NCBI GenBank assembly: GCA_030762175.1
Contig: CM060841.1
Span: 9,821,001 to 9,885,000, forward strand
DNA: 64,000 nucleotides
Direction of reading: 5' to 3'
Source of the DNA: Metallyticus violacea
Taxonomy: Eukaryota; Arthropoda; Insecta; Mantodea; Metallyticidae
The notes under the pieces were generated by a model, which was not told where the DNA came from, did no database searches, and was given only the letters and a program-made list of their open reading frames with translations. Of the stretch, positions 10,444-21,708 are shown in pieces; position 1 is the stretch's first letter; every line of letters begins with the position of its first letter. The position numbers were made by a program, and so were the translations under genes.

Positions 10444-10697
10444 TTTGTTGTAGCAATGCTAACAGAATGTAATGTGAGTCATATCTGTTTACAGAGCATT
10501 ATACGATAATCTTGGCTTCATTTGTTCATTGTTGATTTACCTGTTACGTAGCAACGCTATCATAATGTAATGTAAGTCACAACTGTTTACAGAACATCAT
10601 ACGATAATCTTGGCTTCATTTGTTCATTGTTGATTTACCTGTCACATAGCAACGCTATCATAATGTATTCGAGTCACAACTGCTTACAGAACATCAT
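10425..10697 (-). repeat. Three tandem ~98-bp units carrying a gene start
   Basis: Units lie at 10425-10502 (about 20 bp shorter), 10503-10600 and 10601-10697. Each begins on the plus strand with ACGATAATCTTGGCT, which on the minus strand is the ATG and first codons of the DUF4817-type gene, and each ends with TTTACAGA(A/G)CATTAT or TTACAGAACATCAT. Units 2 and 3 are nearly identical, so the duplication is recent. Tandem 5' units that each contain a start codon recall the monomer promoters of some retrotransposons. That function here is inference. Confidence 0.85.
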
Positions 10698-11879
10698 GCT
10701 ACACATTACTGTTGTTTTTCGGTTCAACCTTGAAATATATTAAATAGATATCTACTGTGAAAGTGTGTATACATTTTTATGGCAGATGCAACAATAGGCC
10801 ATTCAGATGACTGTCAGAGGTTAACTACGCCTTTTCCTGGTTGTAACTTTGTCGCAGATCATTACAATAATTGCTTGCCCACAATATGTCACTTAACAAT
10901 TTTTTGTCTTTTCGTGGATATTTGTTGTTATTTTGAAAGAACTTTCATATTTGAAATGCTTGTCTTTATAAAAAAGTCTTATTTTATCATCCTGTATATA
11001 AAGTATAGCACATTTCTTGCTAACCATCTGCACTGAACACAAATGCTGTCACCGTGGCTCTTTTCCAATCCTTCTAGTTCCTAGTTCCCTAATTGTTCTC
11101 TCTTCTTCCAACCGCCCGCAGCTCTTGGAATTAAGGACGAGTGGAAAAGTGCCAATCACGGAACGGTATTATGAAGTTAGTGCATTCATTTAATTTAAGT
11201 CCAGCGCTTGATGGTTCACATAAAAAAAAAAAAAAAAAAAAAAAGACTGTGACATGAAACGGAGTGTTCGGAAAAGTTTGTGTAAGAGAGGATGGGGTGA
11301 AAACAGTGCTCTGCAAGGAGAACGACTGCCACGTACCTCCAGTCGCCACAGGAGACGGACAGGATGGTTTTAGGGTTTCCGCAAATCATTTCATTTTAAC
11401 AGAGCTCGTAGTTAGATACAACGTGATGTCGCGGGCAGTTCCCCACCCTCCCACCTGGTTTCTCTTCCCTCCCTCTTTCGCTCTCCAGCTCTTCTCTTTT
11501 GACGTAACTTTGTTGTGGCGAGTTGTGGAACGGACCAGCCAGTGTTTTAGTTATTACGTCGTAAGCCTCGCCTGCCTTCAAATGGCGGTCCTTTGTGTGC
11601 TTTATGGGCTAGATGAGCCCATGCTATGTGGCAACATAACGGAATGGAAAGCAGCGGGAATGAGAAATAAAAGGAATGGATCTGAACGGGAGGAGCCAGG
11701 AAAATGAAGAGTTTGCGAGGATTTTATTGTTGCTGTTTTATGTCGCTGGTCTGCTGCTAAAGCGTCGAGCCTCTGTTGCTGAGAGTTTTCTGAGGCCAGT
11801 AGGTCTTCCAGAGGTATCAATGACATTTCTATGATATTCAAGTTAATATCCCTTTTTCTTCCTTTTCCTCAACCACATC
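10698..11879. other. Spacer with long A-run, no gene recognised
   Basis: An A-run lies at about 11222-11244. The open frame at 11264-11707 on the plus strand (147 codons) is the second-longest in the window but has no domain I recognise and an overlapping minus-strand frame, so I do not call it a gene. Confidence 0.4.
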
Positions 11880-12576
11880 ATTCATTCAAATTTATACACG
11901 CAACAACACAATGCAACCACTGTCCGCTCTTATATGTCCCCTGCGCAAAGAGTGGAGTTTAATCCCTGTCAATAAGCTTCCAGAATGGAAATCCGCCCCT
12001 TTTAATTGGTCAACTTCTTCTAGCGCAATTCGTCGTGAAGAAGTTATATTAGCACGTTTAAGAATTGGGCATTGCCGCTTTAGTCACCGTCACCTTTTTA
12101 ATGGTGAACCAGCTCGAGCATGTCCTAATTGTGACCATTCCTATACAGTGCGTCACACTTTATTTGAATGTCATCATCTAGCGGCTTTTGGACTTTCCCT
12201 GGGTTTGCCCTCCTATATTGAGGAAGTACTTGCAGATGATGTGGTCACTGTCGGGCGAGTGCTTTATATTACCCGTATTTGTGGTTTTGGAGCAAGGTGT
12301 GATTTTATATCATTTTATTTATGACGGCATTTTAGACCATTTTCAGATTGTTGTGTTTTCAGCTCTTGTTTATGTGTTTTAGTACCGATCTTTTTTATTG
12401 TTGATCATATGTGTTATGGTCCCCCCCCCCCCAAAGTGGCATTATTGTTTGTTTTCTGCACTAAATATTCGTGTAGACAGATTATTAATTTTACTTTTGT
12501 CGCAGTTTTTAGTGTGTTTGGGCGCTAATGACCTTGGCTGTTTTGCGCCATTTAAACAATAATAATCATTATTATA
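11880..12576 (+). mobile_element. 5'-truncated LINE 3' end (RNase H type)
   Basis: Contains the C-terminal coding end described separately and a 3' untranslated region. The last part has a hairpin at about 12520-12550 (GGCGC...GCGCC around TAATGACCTTGGCTGTT) followed by TTTAAACAATAATAATC. This tail style is typical of arthropod I/Jockey-group LINEs. The 5' boundary is unclear because the sequence loses coding resemblance upstream of about 11880. Confidence 0.75.
11911..12324 (+). pseudogene. LINE ORF2 C-terminal fragment
   Basis: An open frame of 137 codons, but only the end of a much longer protein. It contains WKSAPFNWSTSSSAIRREEV and then LARLRIGHCRFSHRHLFNGE. The zinc-knuckle-like CPNCDHSYTVRHTLFECHH gives C-x2-C-x7-H-x4-C spacing. 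These are the hallmarks of the region after the RNase H domain in I/Jockey-group LINEs. In the family ORF2 copies LINE RNA into DNA at the target site. The reverse transcriptase and endonuclease domains are absent, so the fragment is inactive. The ATG at 11911 is incidental to the truncation. Confidence 0.8.
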
Positions 12577-13156
12577 TACCTCCTACCTATGCTCATAAAA
12601 AGTTCTACAAATATATAAAAAAAAAAAACAATTATAATCTGGAAGAGCTGTTTGATACTGCGCAAGTCTCCAGTTTATATATCATTTAGAACGCCAGTCA
12701 ACCAATGTTCTTTATAGTTATTTTCATTCCCTACACCGGCATGCGTCAAGTCATGCACGTCGCCGATGCTTTCTTGCTTCTTTCATGATTCATATTTGAG
12801 GCCGCTACACTTGACGTTAACAACCGACGGCTTGCTGCGGCTGAAGCCCCGAACTCAATCCGAACGTTAAACAACCTATCCTAACTTATGCAACATTTGT
12901 TGTATTAAGAGCAATGCAGACAAATGATGAAGATGGAAAAAAAGTTTACCCGTGACCTGCACATTAGTAGCGCCACTTCTAACCAACTGAACTAACAAAC
13001 TTGTGCACTCCGTGAGGAAATTATTTACCTAAGTAATTCCGACTACTACAATTGTAACCAGTAGGCTTTTTCCTCTATCGTCCCAGAAAACGCGTGTCTG
13101 CGTTAATACTTCTTGTTATCTCGTGAAGACGTCATGTGGCTAAAATTACTTTTTTT
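12577..13156. other. Spacer
   Basis: No gene or repeat recognised; a moderately GC-richer pocket lies at 12720-12860. Confidence 0.45.
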
Positions 13157-14409
13157 CTAGGTATGATAAAGACAAAACCTATATTTCACTTTTCAATATA
13201 GTCACCCTTTATTGCAATACACTTCTCGTATCTTTGAATTGACATTTCAATCCCCCCCCCCCTAAGTAGTCAGAAGTCTTGTATGCAAATAGAGCTTAAA
13301 CATCACTTCTTCGTCACACTTAAATTTTCTTTCTCGTAGGTCCTTCTTGAGTTTTGAAAAGAAGAAATGGTCACTGGTAGCTAGATTTGTACTGTAGGGT
13401 GGATGGTCGATCTCCTTGAAGCCACATTTCTTCACAGCTTCCTTTGCAACAAGAGCTGTGTGCACAGGCGCATTGTCGTGAAGAAGGTGCACACCACCAC
13501 TCAGTTTTCCTCGCCATTTCTCTTTGATTAAAGTATGTAGTCTGTGCAGTAGACCAGGATAGTACTTCTCCATTTACTGCGTTGTTCCTCTCCTCAAGTC
13601 AATGAACAATATCCCTTCACAGTCCCAAAAGTTTGTGGCCATGATTTTCTTGGGTGACTGAGTGACCTTGGCCTTTAGAGGCGGTGCTTCGCCAGGTTTT
13701 AAGCCACTCTAATGATTCTCTTTTGGATAATGGATCATAGTAAAAGACCATAGTTTCATCTCCTATAACAATGGTTTGCAGAATTTCTCTCTCGTTGCCA
13801 CAGCAGATTTCCAAAAATGCTTAACGACAGATGGCCCGTTGCTGCTTTTGGAATGAGGAAATAAGTCTTGGCACCCATCTTGCACTAACCTTATTCATGT
13901 TTAAATGTTCATGAATAATTCGAAGGTCTGTTGTTTTATAAAGGCCCAATCTTGCTGCCATTTCTGTAACTTTGAACCGCCGGTCTTCCATAATTTCTCC
14001 TTCCGCAATGGCGATGTTTTCAGGAGTGAGCACCTCCAATGGCCGATCTGTACGCTCTTCGTCTTTAATGCTTTCTCGACCCATTCGAAAAAGTCTGGTC
14101 CATTCTTTTTCGGTAGAATATGAGGGAGATACTTCCCCATATACACCGTCCAATCGCTGTTTAATTTCATTTGGAGTAAGTCGTTCTTTTGTGAAGAAGT
14201 TAATAATAGCTTGACACTCCGTTGTGAACATGTCATTATCCTTTAAACATGGCTCTTTTTATGCAACTATATCTGAGTTATTGAACACAGCGGAGTGGAA
14301 GTTACAGCTGCAATAATTTACTTAACAGATAAGGTATGGCAGCAGATAAGGATTTTGTAAATGCGATAATCCTTATCAGTGAGGCCGGAAACTTATGAGC
14401 CTAACCTCG
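13157..14409 (-). mobile_element. Mar1-b: nearly complete mariner copy
   Basis: The 5' terminus is on the right: the inverse of CGAGGTTAGGCTCATAAG ends at 14409 and is followed inward by GCCTCACTGATAAGGATTAT. The left end matches the family from CTAGGTATGATAAAGAC inward, but the last ~35 bp with the 3' terminal repeat are missing or unrecognisable. A C-run (about 13252-13262) lies just inside the 3' end, as in the other copies. About 1.25 kb long, close to the usual ~1.3 kb. Confidence 0.88.
13262..14231 (-). pseudogene. Mar1-b mariner transposase pseudogene
   Basis: From ATG at 14231 the protein reads MFTTECQAIINFFTKERLTP, a DNA-binding region with VTEMAARLGLYKTTDLRIIH and then the mariner signature WVPRL. 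An in-frame TAA at 13823-13821 replaces a Gln codon. The frame continues with GDETMVFYYDP (first Asp). A one-base insertion near 13700 shifts the frame. The third piece holds LLHDNAPVHTALVAKE (second Asp) and YSTNLATSDHFFFS (third Asp). There are 34 residues between the second and third Asp, i.e. the D,D34D signature. About 340 codons in total, the usual mariner length. The enzyme would move Mar1 elements by cut-and-paste at TA; one stop and one shift inactivate this copy. Confidence 0.85.
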
Positions 14410-15769
14410 CATTTAATTTTTCAGACATATTTTTAGTTTTATAACGAAAGTATTTCTAGATAGCTGACCACTTTTGAAGCACATTAATACATGATATTTA
14501 TGCAGGTATATTGCAGATTGTCCTATCTCTGTAAATTGGAAGGAAAACGTCGATTACTGTGTGCATTTATAAACGAGCATGACTTTCTCTATCTGAGATA
14601 AAGAGCAGTTAATTCATTTACCCACCGCGCCTCATGTAAACAAGTTTGACCTGGGAAGGCAATTTACAGCTCGCGTTTTAATGATAATTTCATACCAATT
14701 TTATATTTAAAAAAAAAAAGGTTTCACCTAGAAGTTTGGGCATTTATTTTTTAAACAAAATATTTTAATTTATATTTTAAAAAGCGAAAAAAAAGTACCT
14801 TTCTTACACTGTTAACAAAACAATTCACTAAGTAATTCAGCATTAAAAAACAAGCTCCAATATAAAATTGCTATAAGTTTTTTCATACTTTTATTTCATA
14901 TAATTAACAAGAAACAAGTCTGTGAATAGTAAAACAGTTTCTACATAAATTGTAGGCACTGACCAGATCAAATCTTTTTCCTGGTTGTGTTATGTCGAAT
15001 TTCAGCTCTTTCAGTTTCAAATGCATTTAATTTTTTACACTTTTGCGTGTTATACAACTAATTTACACGTCACAAAGCAAACAGTTTTTCACGTGTAATT
15101 GCACAACCCTGAAAAGGACTATAACTCTGAAAGATAAAAGAAGCTTTTGTAACCAGTGCGTGCACATTTTTCTCTGGCTCTATCACATAATTATATTTTC
15201 AGCTGTAAAATTCAAGTGCAATGGGGTAATGCTATATGAGTGCTTGAATCCAGTTCACCGTATTGCTGCCAACACAAACATCCTCCGCGGTAGCGAGTTT
15301 GTCAAAAAAGCAAAGTCTGACTGACGGTTGTACACGCAGTGCTGCCCTCCTTCGCCCTCGAGCCAAAATGAGCCAAAACCCGCGTTTCACATGTTTTTGT
15401 GTCTTCCTTTGTAATATAGTTTGCTCATTAAAACGAGGCCTGTGAAAATGAACCTTCTGATGATTGTGCTTGCCACCACGTGGAATTTTCTTTTTAATCC
15501 GCCCAACATTTTAATTCTCTTTCGCTTGTTTGGAATACAAATTTTCATTAGGAAAAAGACAACTGTTGTCGAAAGAATTTTGACTAAATGACAAAAGAAA
15601 ACCTTTATATATGCGCTGCAAGCTCTGAAAAGTTAAAGAAATGCTTTCACTTTACTGTTTATTTGCTTAATACCAGATTATCTATTTACCTGCGTTTGTT
15701 ATTAGGGAGTAACCTTTGTATGGTAAATGGAATAAGTTTTTATCTATTTTTAATTATAAAGCACTAGGT
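14410..15769. other. AT-rich spacer, no gene recognised
   Basis: Short open frames at 15043-15324 and 15263-15445 have no recognisable content; a GC-richer pocket lies around 15290-15370. Confidence 0.45.
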
Positions 15770-16440
15770 TGACTTGCGTTCCAGATACACCAGTAGATAC
15801 ACTAGAGAGGATTTACAGTGCTATGATTAAGTGTATTCCGTTATATGGAAGTGAAAATATGGGGATTGAGGAGAGATAAACATGTAAATAAACTTCAAGT
15901 GTATTTTTTTGGAAAAAAAGAGCTCTCGAGCTCTCCAAAGGAACGTCAAACTGTGGGATCATGAAGGAGGTGGGTTGCTATGAAGATACGGTTAATAGTA
16001 AAACAAAGATGGTGAAATCCTGGCTTATCTAATGCAAGGAGACTAATGAGCTAAATGCTATAGACACCAGATGCGAAATATAACATTAACATTTTGGGTT
16101 GCAGAGGTGGAAATGGGATTCAGAGAATCAATATGGCAACGAGGCAATGAAAATAATAAAAAGGTATGGAAGAAAGTTAGAACAAGGCTAGAGGCTATGA
16201 GCAGGGCAGGAAATCGAGGCAGAATATACACTAAAGTCTCATCGAGCCTATCAAATGAAGAGTAATATATGCTCATTATAGGGAGAGAGACGAGATCAGA
16301 AATGATCTGTAGATTGAAAGGTTGGAAGGCTAAAAAAATAAGGGACAGTTCTGGTAGGAGAATCTGCCCATTTAGTGGAGGGCATGAGAAATGGGTTCAT
16401 ATCCTGGTGAAATGTACCTTATGAGAACACATGAGAAAAA
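15770..16440 (+). pseudogene. Non-LTR retrotransposon ORF, C-terminal fragment
   Basis: Spread over shifting frames are pieces typical of the region after the reverse transcriptase domain: IYSAMIKCIPLYGSE, then VNKLQVYFFGKK. Further on come a basic stretch (WKKVRTRLEAMSRAG) and CPFSGGHEKWVHILVKC, resembling the C-x2-C-x(n)-H-x4-C knuckle near the C-terminus with its second Cys replaced. Multiple stops show it is dead. The same kind of element is represented by the reverse transcriptase piece at 41.9 kb, which would be the preceding domain. Family name not determinable by eye. Confidence 0.55.
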
Positions 16441-16789
16441 CAGATCGTTCCTCCCATTTTTATTATTTTATTTTTTATTATTGCTTAATTTTTTTTTATT
16501 ATGTGTTCCTCTTTCTAATTATATATCATATTTAAGTATGTACAGTCGACGACCCATGCGAAAAGTATATATGTAATATGTATATAGAATTTTATAGAAA
16601 TAAATATACATCCACTATTACTATTTATTTTTCTGCTGATCTTTTTCTGCTTTCTCGGTCCTTCTAACTGCATCTTCTAGTCCCTTCCCCTGTCTGCTGC
16701 AGATCCATGTTAATTTGTCTTATACCCTTTTCCTTCTAACCACTGGAACCTGTATAAATCAGCATGATAGAGATGACGTTTTTGCAGAA
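16441..16789. other. AT-rich spacer
   Basis: Low-complexity T-rich sequence; nothing recognised. Confidence 0.5.
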
Positions 16790-17170
16790 TCTAGGTAGAA
16801 ACTAGGACATTTTAATTTGCAAACTGCAGATTTTATTCGTTGTCTTAAGCAGGTAGAGACAAACAAAACGAATCGTAGATATACCTTACGATATTTTGCT
16901 CCAACTTGTGAAGGAGAAGAGGTAAAGGTAAGTAAAGAGGCATATTTGAGCATCCATGAACTCCAAACCCATAGAAGGCGTGTTGAAAACATTGCAGCAA
17001 GGTGAAAGGAATGTAGTGTAACTCCACCGACAGATAAGAGAGGAAAATGTCAAAACCGTGCAAGAAAGTACAGCGAATGAAGATATTGAAGGTGAGAGGA
17101 TTTTTATAAAACAACTTCCAATATACATAAACCATTTACTCACGGAAAAAGAGTCCAGACGATAGATTAC
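16790..17170 (+). pseudogene. Fragment of an arthropod multi-copy, transposon-like gene
   Basis: The frame at 16817-17005 reads RRYTLRYFAPTCEGEEVKVS and KEAYLSIHELQTHRRRVENI. It continues after a shift with DKRGKCQNRARKYSE and IKQLPIYINHLLTEKES. The order (a YxF...G.xVxVCxxxFLxIH.L..xR block, then RGKH..NR, then a P..ESHY block) matches an uncharacterised protein family that is highly repeated in arthropod genomes, probably of transposon origin. Stops and shifts indicate decay. The assignment is from memory of the pattern and is moderate. Confidence 0.4.
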
Positions 17171-18110
17171 ACAGAATTATATAATTATATATTGATAATT
17201 ATAATAAAGAATGCTTTATCTATTACTGGGCTTTGAAAACACAAAATTAATTGCATGTGAACATATCGTTTATAACAATGATTAATAATTATAGGAATAG
17301 AGCATGCCAAACTTATTGATATTACTACATTCTTAAAAATGTATCAAAATAACTAGTAATGCAGATGTTACTATGTAATGACTTGAAATTTACCGTGAAA
17401 ACATCTAATTGCACATTTTCCAACACTTTCTGATATCTACATAAAATACTTGCAGTTAGTTTATAAAACGATCATAGATAGATTAAAAATATTAATGTCT
17501 ATACTATGCACATTTTATTTATTCTATGTCCATTTCAAGTTATATTAAAAGAAAAAACAGTACAAAGATTCTAGAGACATTATTATTTTTGTAAACACTT
17601 AAACCCATTTCTCTAAAAATGTCAGTTACTATTTACCTCATTTTATTCTTTAAATCTGTTACCCTTTAATATGTCTATACCATTTTAGCTGCTTATTTTT
17701 TATAATATCTAATATATTCTCTCAAACAATTCTTGCAAGCCCTCCAGAAGCTCATCAGAAGTAATTTTGGTTTTTTTTTCTTGTTTTTGACTTATGTGTT
17801 TCTGCTCAGAAAGTTATTGTAGTTCTTATAATTGTATTATACTTTTGGTTTTGGTTTTATACTTTTAATTTGAATTCAAAAAAAAAAAAAAAAAAGAGAA
17901 AGAAGTAAATAAATACTTTTTACATTTTTGCTTTTCCTTTATATTTTTATTGGTTGCAAATTTTATATTATCATCTTTCCTTAAATAATTCACCACATCG
18001 TATTATGTTTTTAATTCTGTCTTCAAAAACTTAAAACATTTTTATTTTTATCCTACTACCGTGTATTTTGTTATATCCATATTTAGCTTTAGACTGTATT
18101 TCAGGTACCG
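17171..18110. other. AT-rich spacer
   Basis: Very AT-rich, with an A-run at about 17879-17895; no coding potential seen. Confidence 0.55.
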
Positions 18111-18114
18111 GGTA

Positions 18115-18394
18115 CCGCCACGGGTGACCGAGGTCGTTAAGCCGCGGGCTTGTGAGCGGAAGGTCTGGGGTTCGAATCCCACCGGGACCATCCTCCCTGA
18201 CTGAGGTTTTTTCCAGGTTTTCCTCAGTCCTCAAAAATGGCAAATGGCAAATGCCGGGGAGATACCCTCAACTTAGGCCTGGAACGTTTCCTTCCTTAAA
18301 AAAAAACCCCTTCCCAATATATCATTTCATCTCATGTATCATAAGTGTTCACCGCCTGTGGTGCCTCAGTAGTTAAAACGGGCGATAAACATCA
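18115..18394 (+). mobile_element. SINE-A copy, near full length
   Basis: Head CCGCCACGGGTGACCGAGGT at 18115, intact B box GGTTCGAATCC at 18169-18179, full body, and tail GGCGATAAACATC. A small internal duplication (GGCAAATGGCAAATG) makes it slightly longer. No clear target-site duplication. This is one of the better copies for deriving a consensus. Confidence 0.93.
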
Positions 18395-19725
18395 TTTTAA
18401 AAAACCAGAGTAATATCAAACATGGTAGAAATGATCTTGGACAAGCAACTTGAGATAGGAAATACATGGTTCACGAGGAGTTATATGTTGACAGTGAATT
18501 TGAAATTTGATACAAATAAGTCAGTATTAAAGCGGAAAAGTGTAAACATTTGCCTTAGAATGTTTTCAAACCTGTTTCACGAGCGAGAAATTTCAGATTT
18601 TCGATAATTCATTACCAGCTTTGTCAAGGCTTAGTGTTATAAAATTCTCTAAAATCTCGGACCGATCATATGCCAGTACGGCACTGAACAATGGTTAAAT
18701 AATTCATCGTGTTATGTAACAAGTCTAGAGTGACCGATCCAGCTGAATGTGTGGCATAACGAATAAGGAGACAGAAAGTTTTAGGTTTGTGTCTTGCATA
18801 GCATATACGAGATATTATATATAAACAGTTTAGGATAAAGTATACTTATATACAAGACTTAAAAAAGGAAAGGAAAAGTAATCATAGATACTCGGCTAAT
18901 AAACAACGATCCCCGTTTATTAGATGGCATGATTTCGAATGAAATAGTCAGTGGTGTACTGGTCATTTAGAAACGTGTCAGAATTTTGAAATATGAACAG
19001 GCAAACCATAGAAGATTTCTCATTTCAAATTGCAACCGTCAACTTTAAAGCACGACTGTGTACCCTTAAGGAAAGCAAATTACTTCCTCCGCCTTTAAAT
19101 GTATACCAGGCCATTAAATAATACTGGTTTCTTGTGTAGGGCATGAACAATTATTATTGCCTCTGCCATTGTCAGCAGGAATTGATGGCATAACCAAAGA
19201 GCCTTTAGCGATGTTGCCAAAGTAACTAGAAGTAGCAAGAAGTTGGAAGCCTCCATCAATGAGATATTTACTTTTTTCGGTATCAATTCTGACACATTAA
19301 AACAATGCAATGCCTGTGCGTCTCCTTTCCATTTGGAAATTCCAATCGTCGTTCGCTTTCCTGCATTTGAATCCAATGTTTTTCTTGTGCCATACATAAA
19401 TTTAACTTTCATTCTTTTCTTGCGTGCGCAAAAGGTGTTTTTTAAAAAATTGTCTATCCTAACAATTCCTTTTGTCATTTCTGGAGACTCCTACATCGGC
19501 AAGTTCCTTTGCTCTACAGCAGAAGAAGCTTTCCGCATATTCCAGACGCTTTATGGTTTACACTTCCTAAAGCAAAAACCTCAATAGTTAATTCTTGAGA
19601 ATGGACAAAATGCCTGTTCCAGGCCTGTGACATTCCTGCGCGCGCACCCACTTATGGACAGAGAAAGAGAAATAAAATTAAATGTAATAATGTGAGGTAA
19701 ATGGGAAAGCAAGATGACATGACTA
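18395..19725. other. Spacer with overlapping unrecognised frames
   Basis: Minus-strand 19095-19478 (127 codons) and plus-strand 19243-19587 (114 codons) are open over the same segment; neither resembles a known domain. They could be the remains of a coding element read in one of the two directions. Confidence 0.35.
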
Positions 19726-19733
19726 CAGAATAT

Positions 19734-20016
19734 ATTTTGTTTTTTTGATGGTGTTTAACGCCTGTTTTTACTAGTTAGGCACCACAGGCGGTGAACACTG
19801 ATGATACATGAGATGAAATGATATATTGGGAAAGGGTTTTTCAAGGAAACGTTCCAGGTCTAAGTTTAGGGTACCTCCCCGGCATTTACCATTTATGAGG
19901 ACTGAGGAAAACCTGGAAAAAACTTCAGTCAGGAAGGACGGTCCTGGCGGGATTCGAACTGCAGATCTTCCGCTCACGAGTCCGCGCCTTAACGACCTCG
20001 GCCACCCTTGGCGGTT
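19734..20016 (-). mobile_element. SINE-A copy with 8-bp target-site duplication
   Basis: Reads in reverse from the head (GGCCACCCTTGGCGGT, 20000-20015) to the tail (GTGTTTAACGCC) and a T-rich stretch on the plus strand. CAGAATAT occurs at 19726-19733 and again at 20017-20024, consistent with the insertion site. Confidence 0.92.
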
Positions 20017-20024
20017 CAGAATAT

Positions 20025-21400
20025 TAGAGAAATATGAGAAAACAAACATCTACTCTTCAAATTTTTAACATATGCTTTCATATAGCCAACCTAAACCTCT
20101 TCATAAAATTGCAAGTAATGTGCGGAACGTGATTTAATAATTCTATTAATGAATGTAAAATACAAGCATTTCTCTCAATTAATTCACTCGATCCAGTCGC
20201 ATTTAGAACCTCTGTCACATACAAACGGTCAGAACATCACTGCGGCTACCAGTGAGTAGCTAGAGTAAGAAATAGTTAATGTAATGTTTTGTTGTTTTTG
20301 TGTGGGTTCCTCATTAGTTTTTGCTTTGAATTTTTGTTTCTCAAAGGTTGCCTTTCGCGAACTTTTATACTTTAGAACTGGATGCATGTCATCAAATCAC
20401 GTTTATGTGCTAATTTTACATAACATTCAAGTAAATAATCATTATAATGACAACTTATTCCCTTAGTGGAAGATTACACCTTCGTTTATTCCCAATTTTA
20501 TATAGGGCATGAGACACACGTCTTCAGCTATGTTAACTCCAATTTATAAACAACAGAAGAATGACACAAAAGTCTGCTTACCGATGATTTGAAGAAATGT
20601 TGGATTCCTGCTGGCCCCGCTTCCTAACTCATTGTAGTTACATTTACTGTCCCAGTGGATTCGTGAAATGACTTTGCTATGTATTTGTTAAAAGAAAATT
20701 AAGATTCAGCCATAGCCTTCCAACCTCCCAGTCTAAACCAGGCCATTCCTGATCTCGGCTTTCTCCCTAGAACAAGCCTATACATATCTTCGCCCCAGGT
20801 TAATTTAATTTTATTTTATAGGCTCCAGCGTCCACAAGAAGGGGGGGCATAAAGGGGCAGTTGTCCCCCTCAAAAATTTTAAAATTATAAATTTCCATTT
20901 ATGAGTCAGGACACTGATATTTTAAAATAAAGCACTTAAGGTGAACATAACCCATTAACCTATATATTCTTTGTTACGTCGATATTAAAAATTACATTGT
21001 TTAATTGTTTTTTCAAATCTGATAAATTTTAATCGAAATCAAAAATATTCTGCGGACGTCCTCGGGCTCAAGGAAACTTTCGGTTGCATTCCGCCTCCAT
21101 TTCCTGCCTGCTGATATTTTCTAGCCTTGTATTATTAATAAAAATATCTCGGGAGTGTCTTAATGAGAGAAAATACTACCGTTTTATGTATGGTGAGCCC
21201 ACTTTAAGAGCACAGAAGCGAAATTTTACTTCTCTAGTTAGAAGAGCTTTGAATGTTATTTTGAAAACAATATAGGTCATACAAAACATGGGCCCCGGAA
21301 ATCTGTTGTACCAAACGTGTAACACTATTAGCTGGCTGACTAAAAAGATTCCCTCACATACCTTAGCTCTGATATGGCGTGGACCTAAGGATTGTTTCAC
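20025..21400. other. Spacer with a G/C hairpin
   Basis: No gene recognised. At about 20840-20873 lies GGGGGGGCATAAAGGGGC followed by AGTTG and TCCCCC, a strong local hairpin. Its style resembles the termini of some hAT transposons, but no transposase is seen. Confidence 0.35.
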
Positions 21401-21412
21401 AGACTGCTACTT

Positions 21413-21708
21413 ACCGCTACGGATAGCCGAGGTCGTTAAGGCGCGAACTCGTGAGCGGGAGGTCTGGGGTTCGATTCTCACCAGGACCGTTATCCCTGGC
21501 TGAGGTTTTTTCCATTTTCCTTAGTCTTCATAAATGGAAAAAATGGAAAAAATGCTGGGGAGGTGCCGTAAACTTAGACCTGGAACTCTTCTTTCCTTAA
21601 AAAAAATCCTTTCCCAATTTATCATTTCATCTCATGTATCATCAGTGTCCACTGCCTATGGTACCCCAGTAGTAAAAACGGGCGTTAAACATTATTAACA
21701 GAAAAAAA
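21413..21708 (+). mobile_element. SINE-A copy with 12-bp target-site duplication
   Basis: Head ACCGCTACGGATAGCCGAGG, B box GGTTCGATTCT, full body with a short local duplication (ATGGAAAAA twice), and a tail GGCGTTAAACATTATTAACAG with A-run. AGACTGCTACTT is found exactly at 21401-21412 and at 21709-21720, an unambiguous insertion mark. Confidence 0.95.

Noticed and set aside
11264..11707. 147-codon open frame as a host gene
   Set aside because: No recognisable domain, an opposing overlapping frame, and a location beside an A-run; composition alone explains it.
19771..20049. 92-codon minus-strand frame as a gene
   Set aside because: It is the SINE-A sequence at 19734-20016 read through in one frame; many short frames in the window are SINE-derived in the same way.
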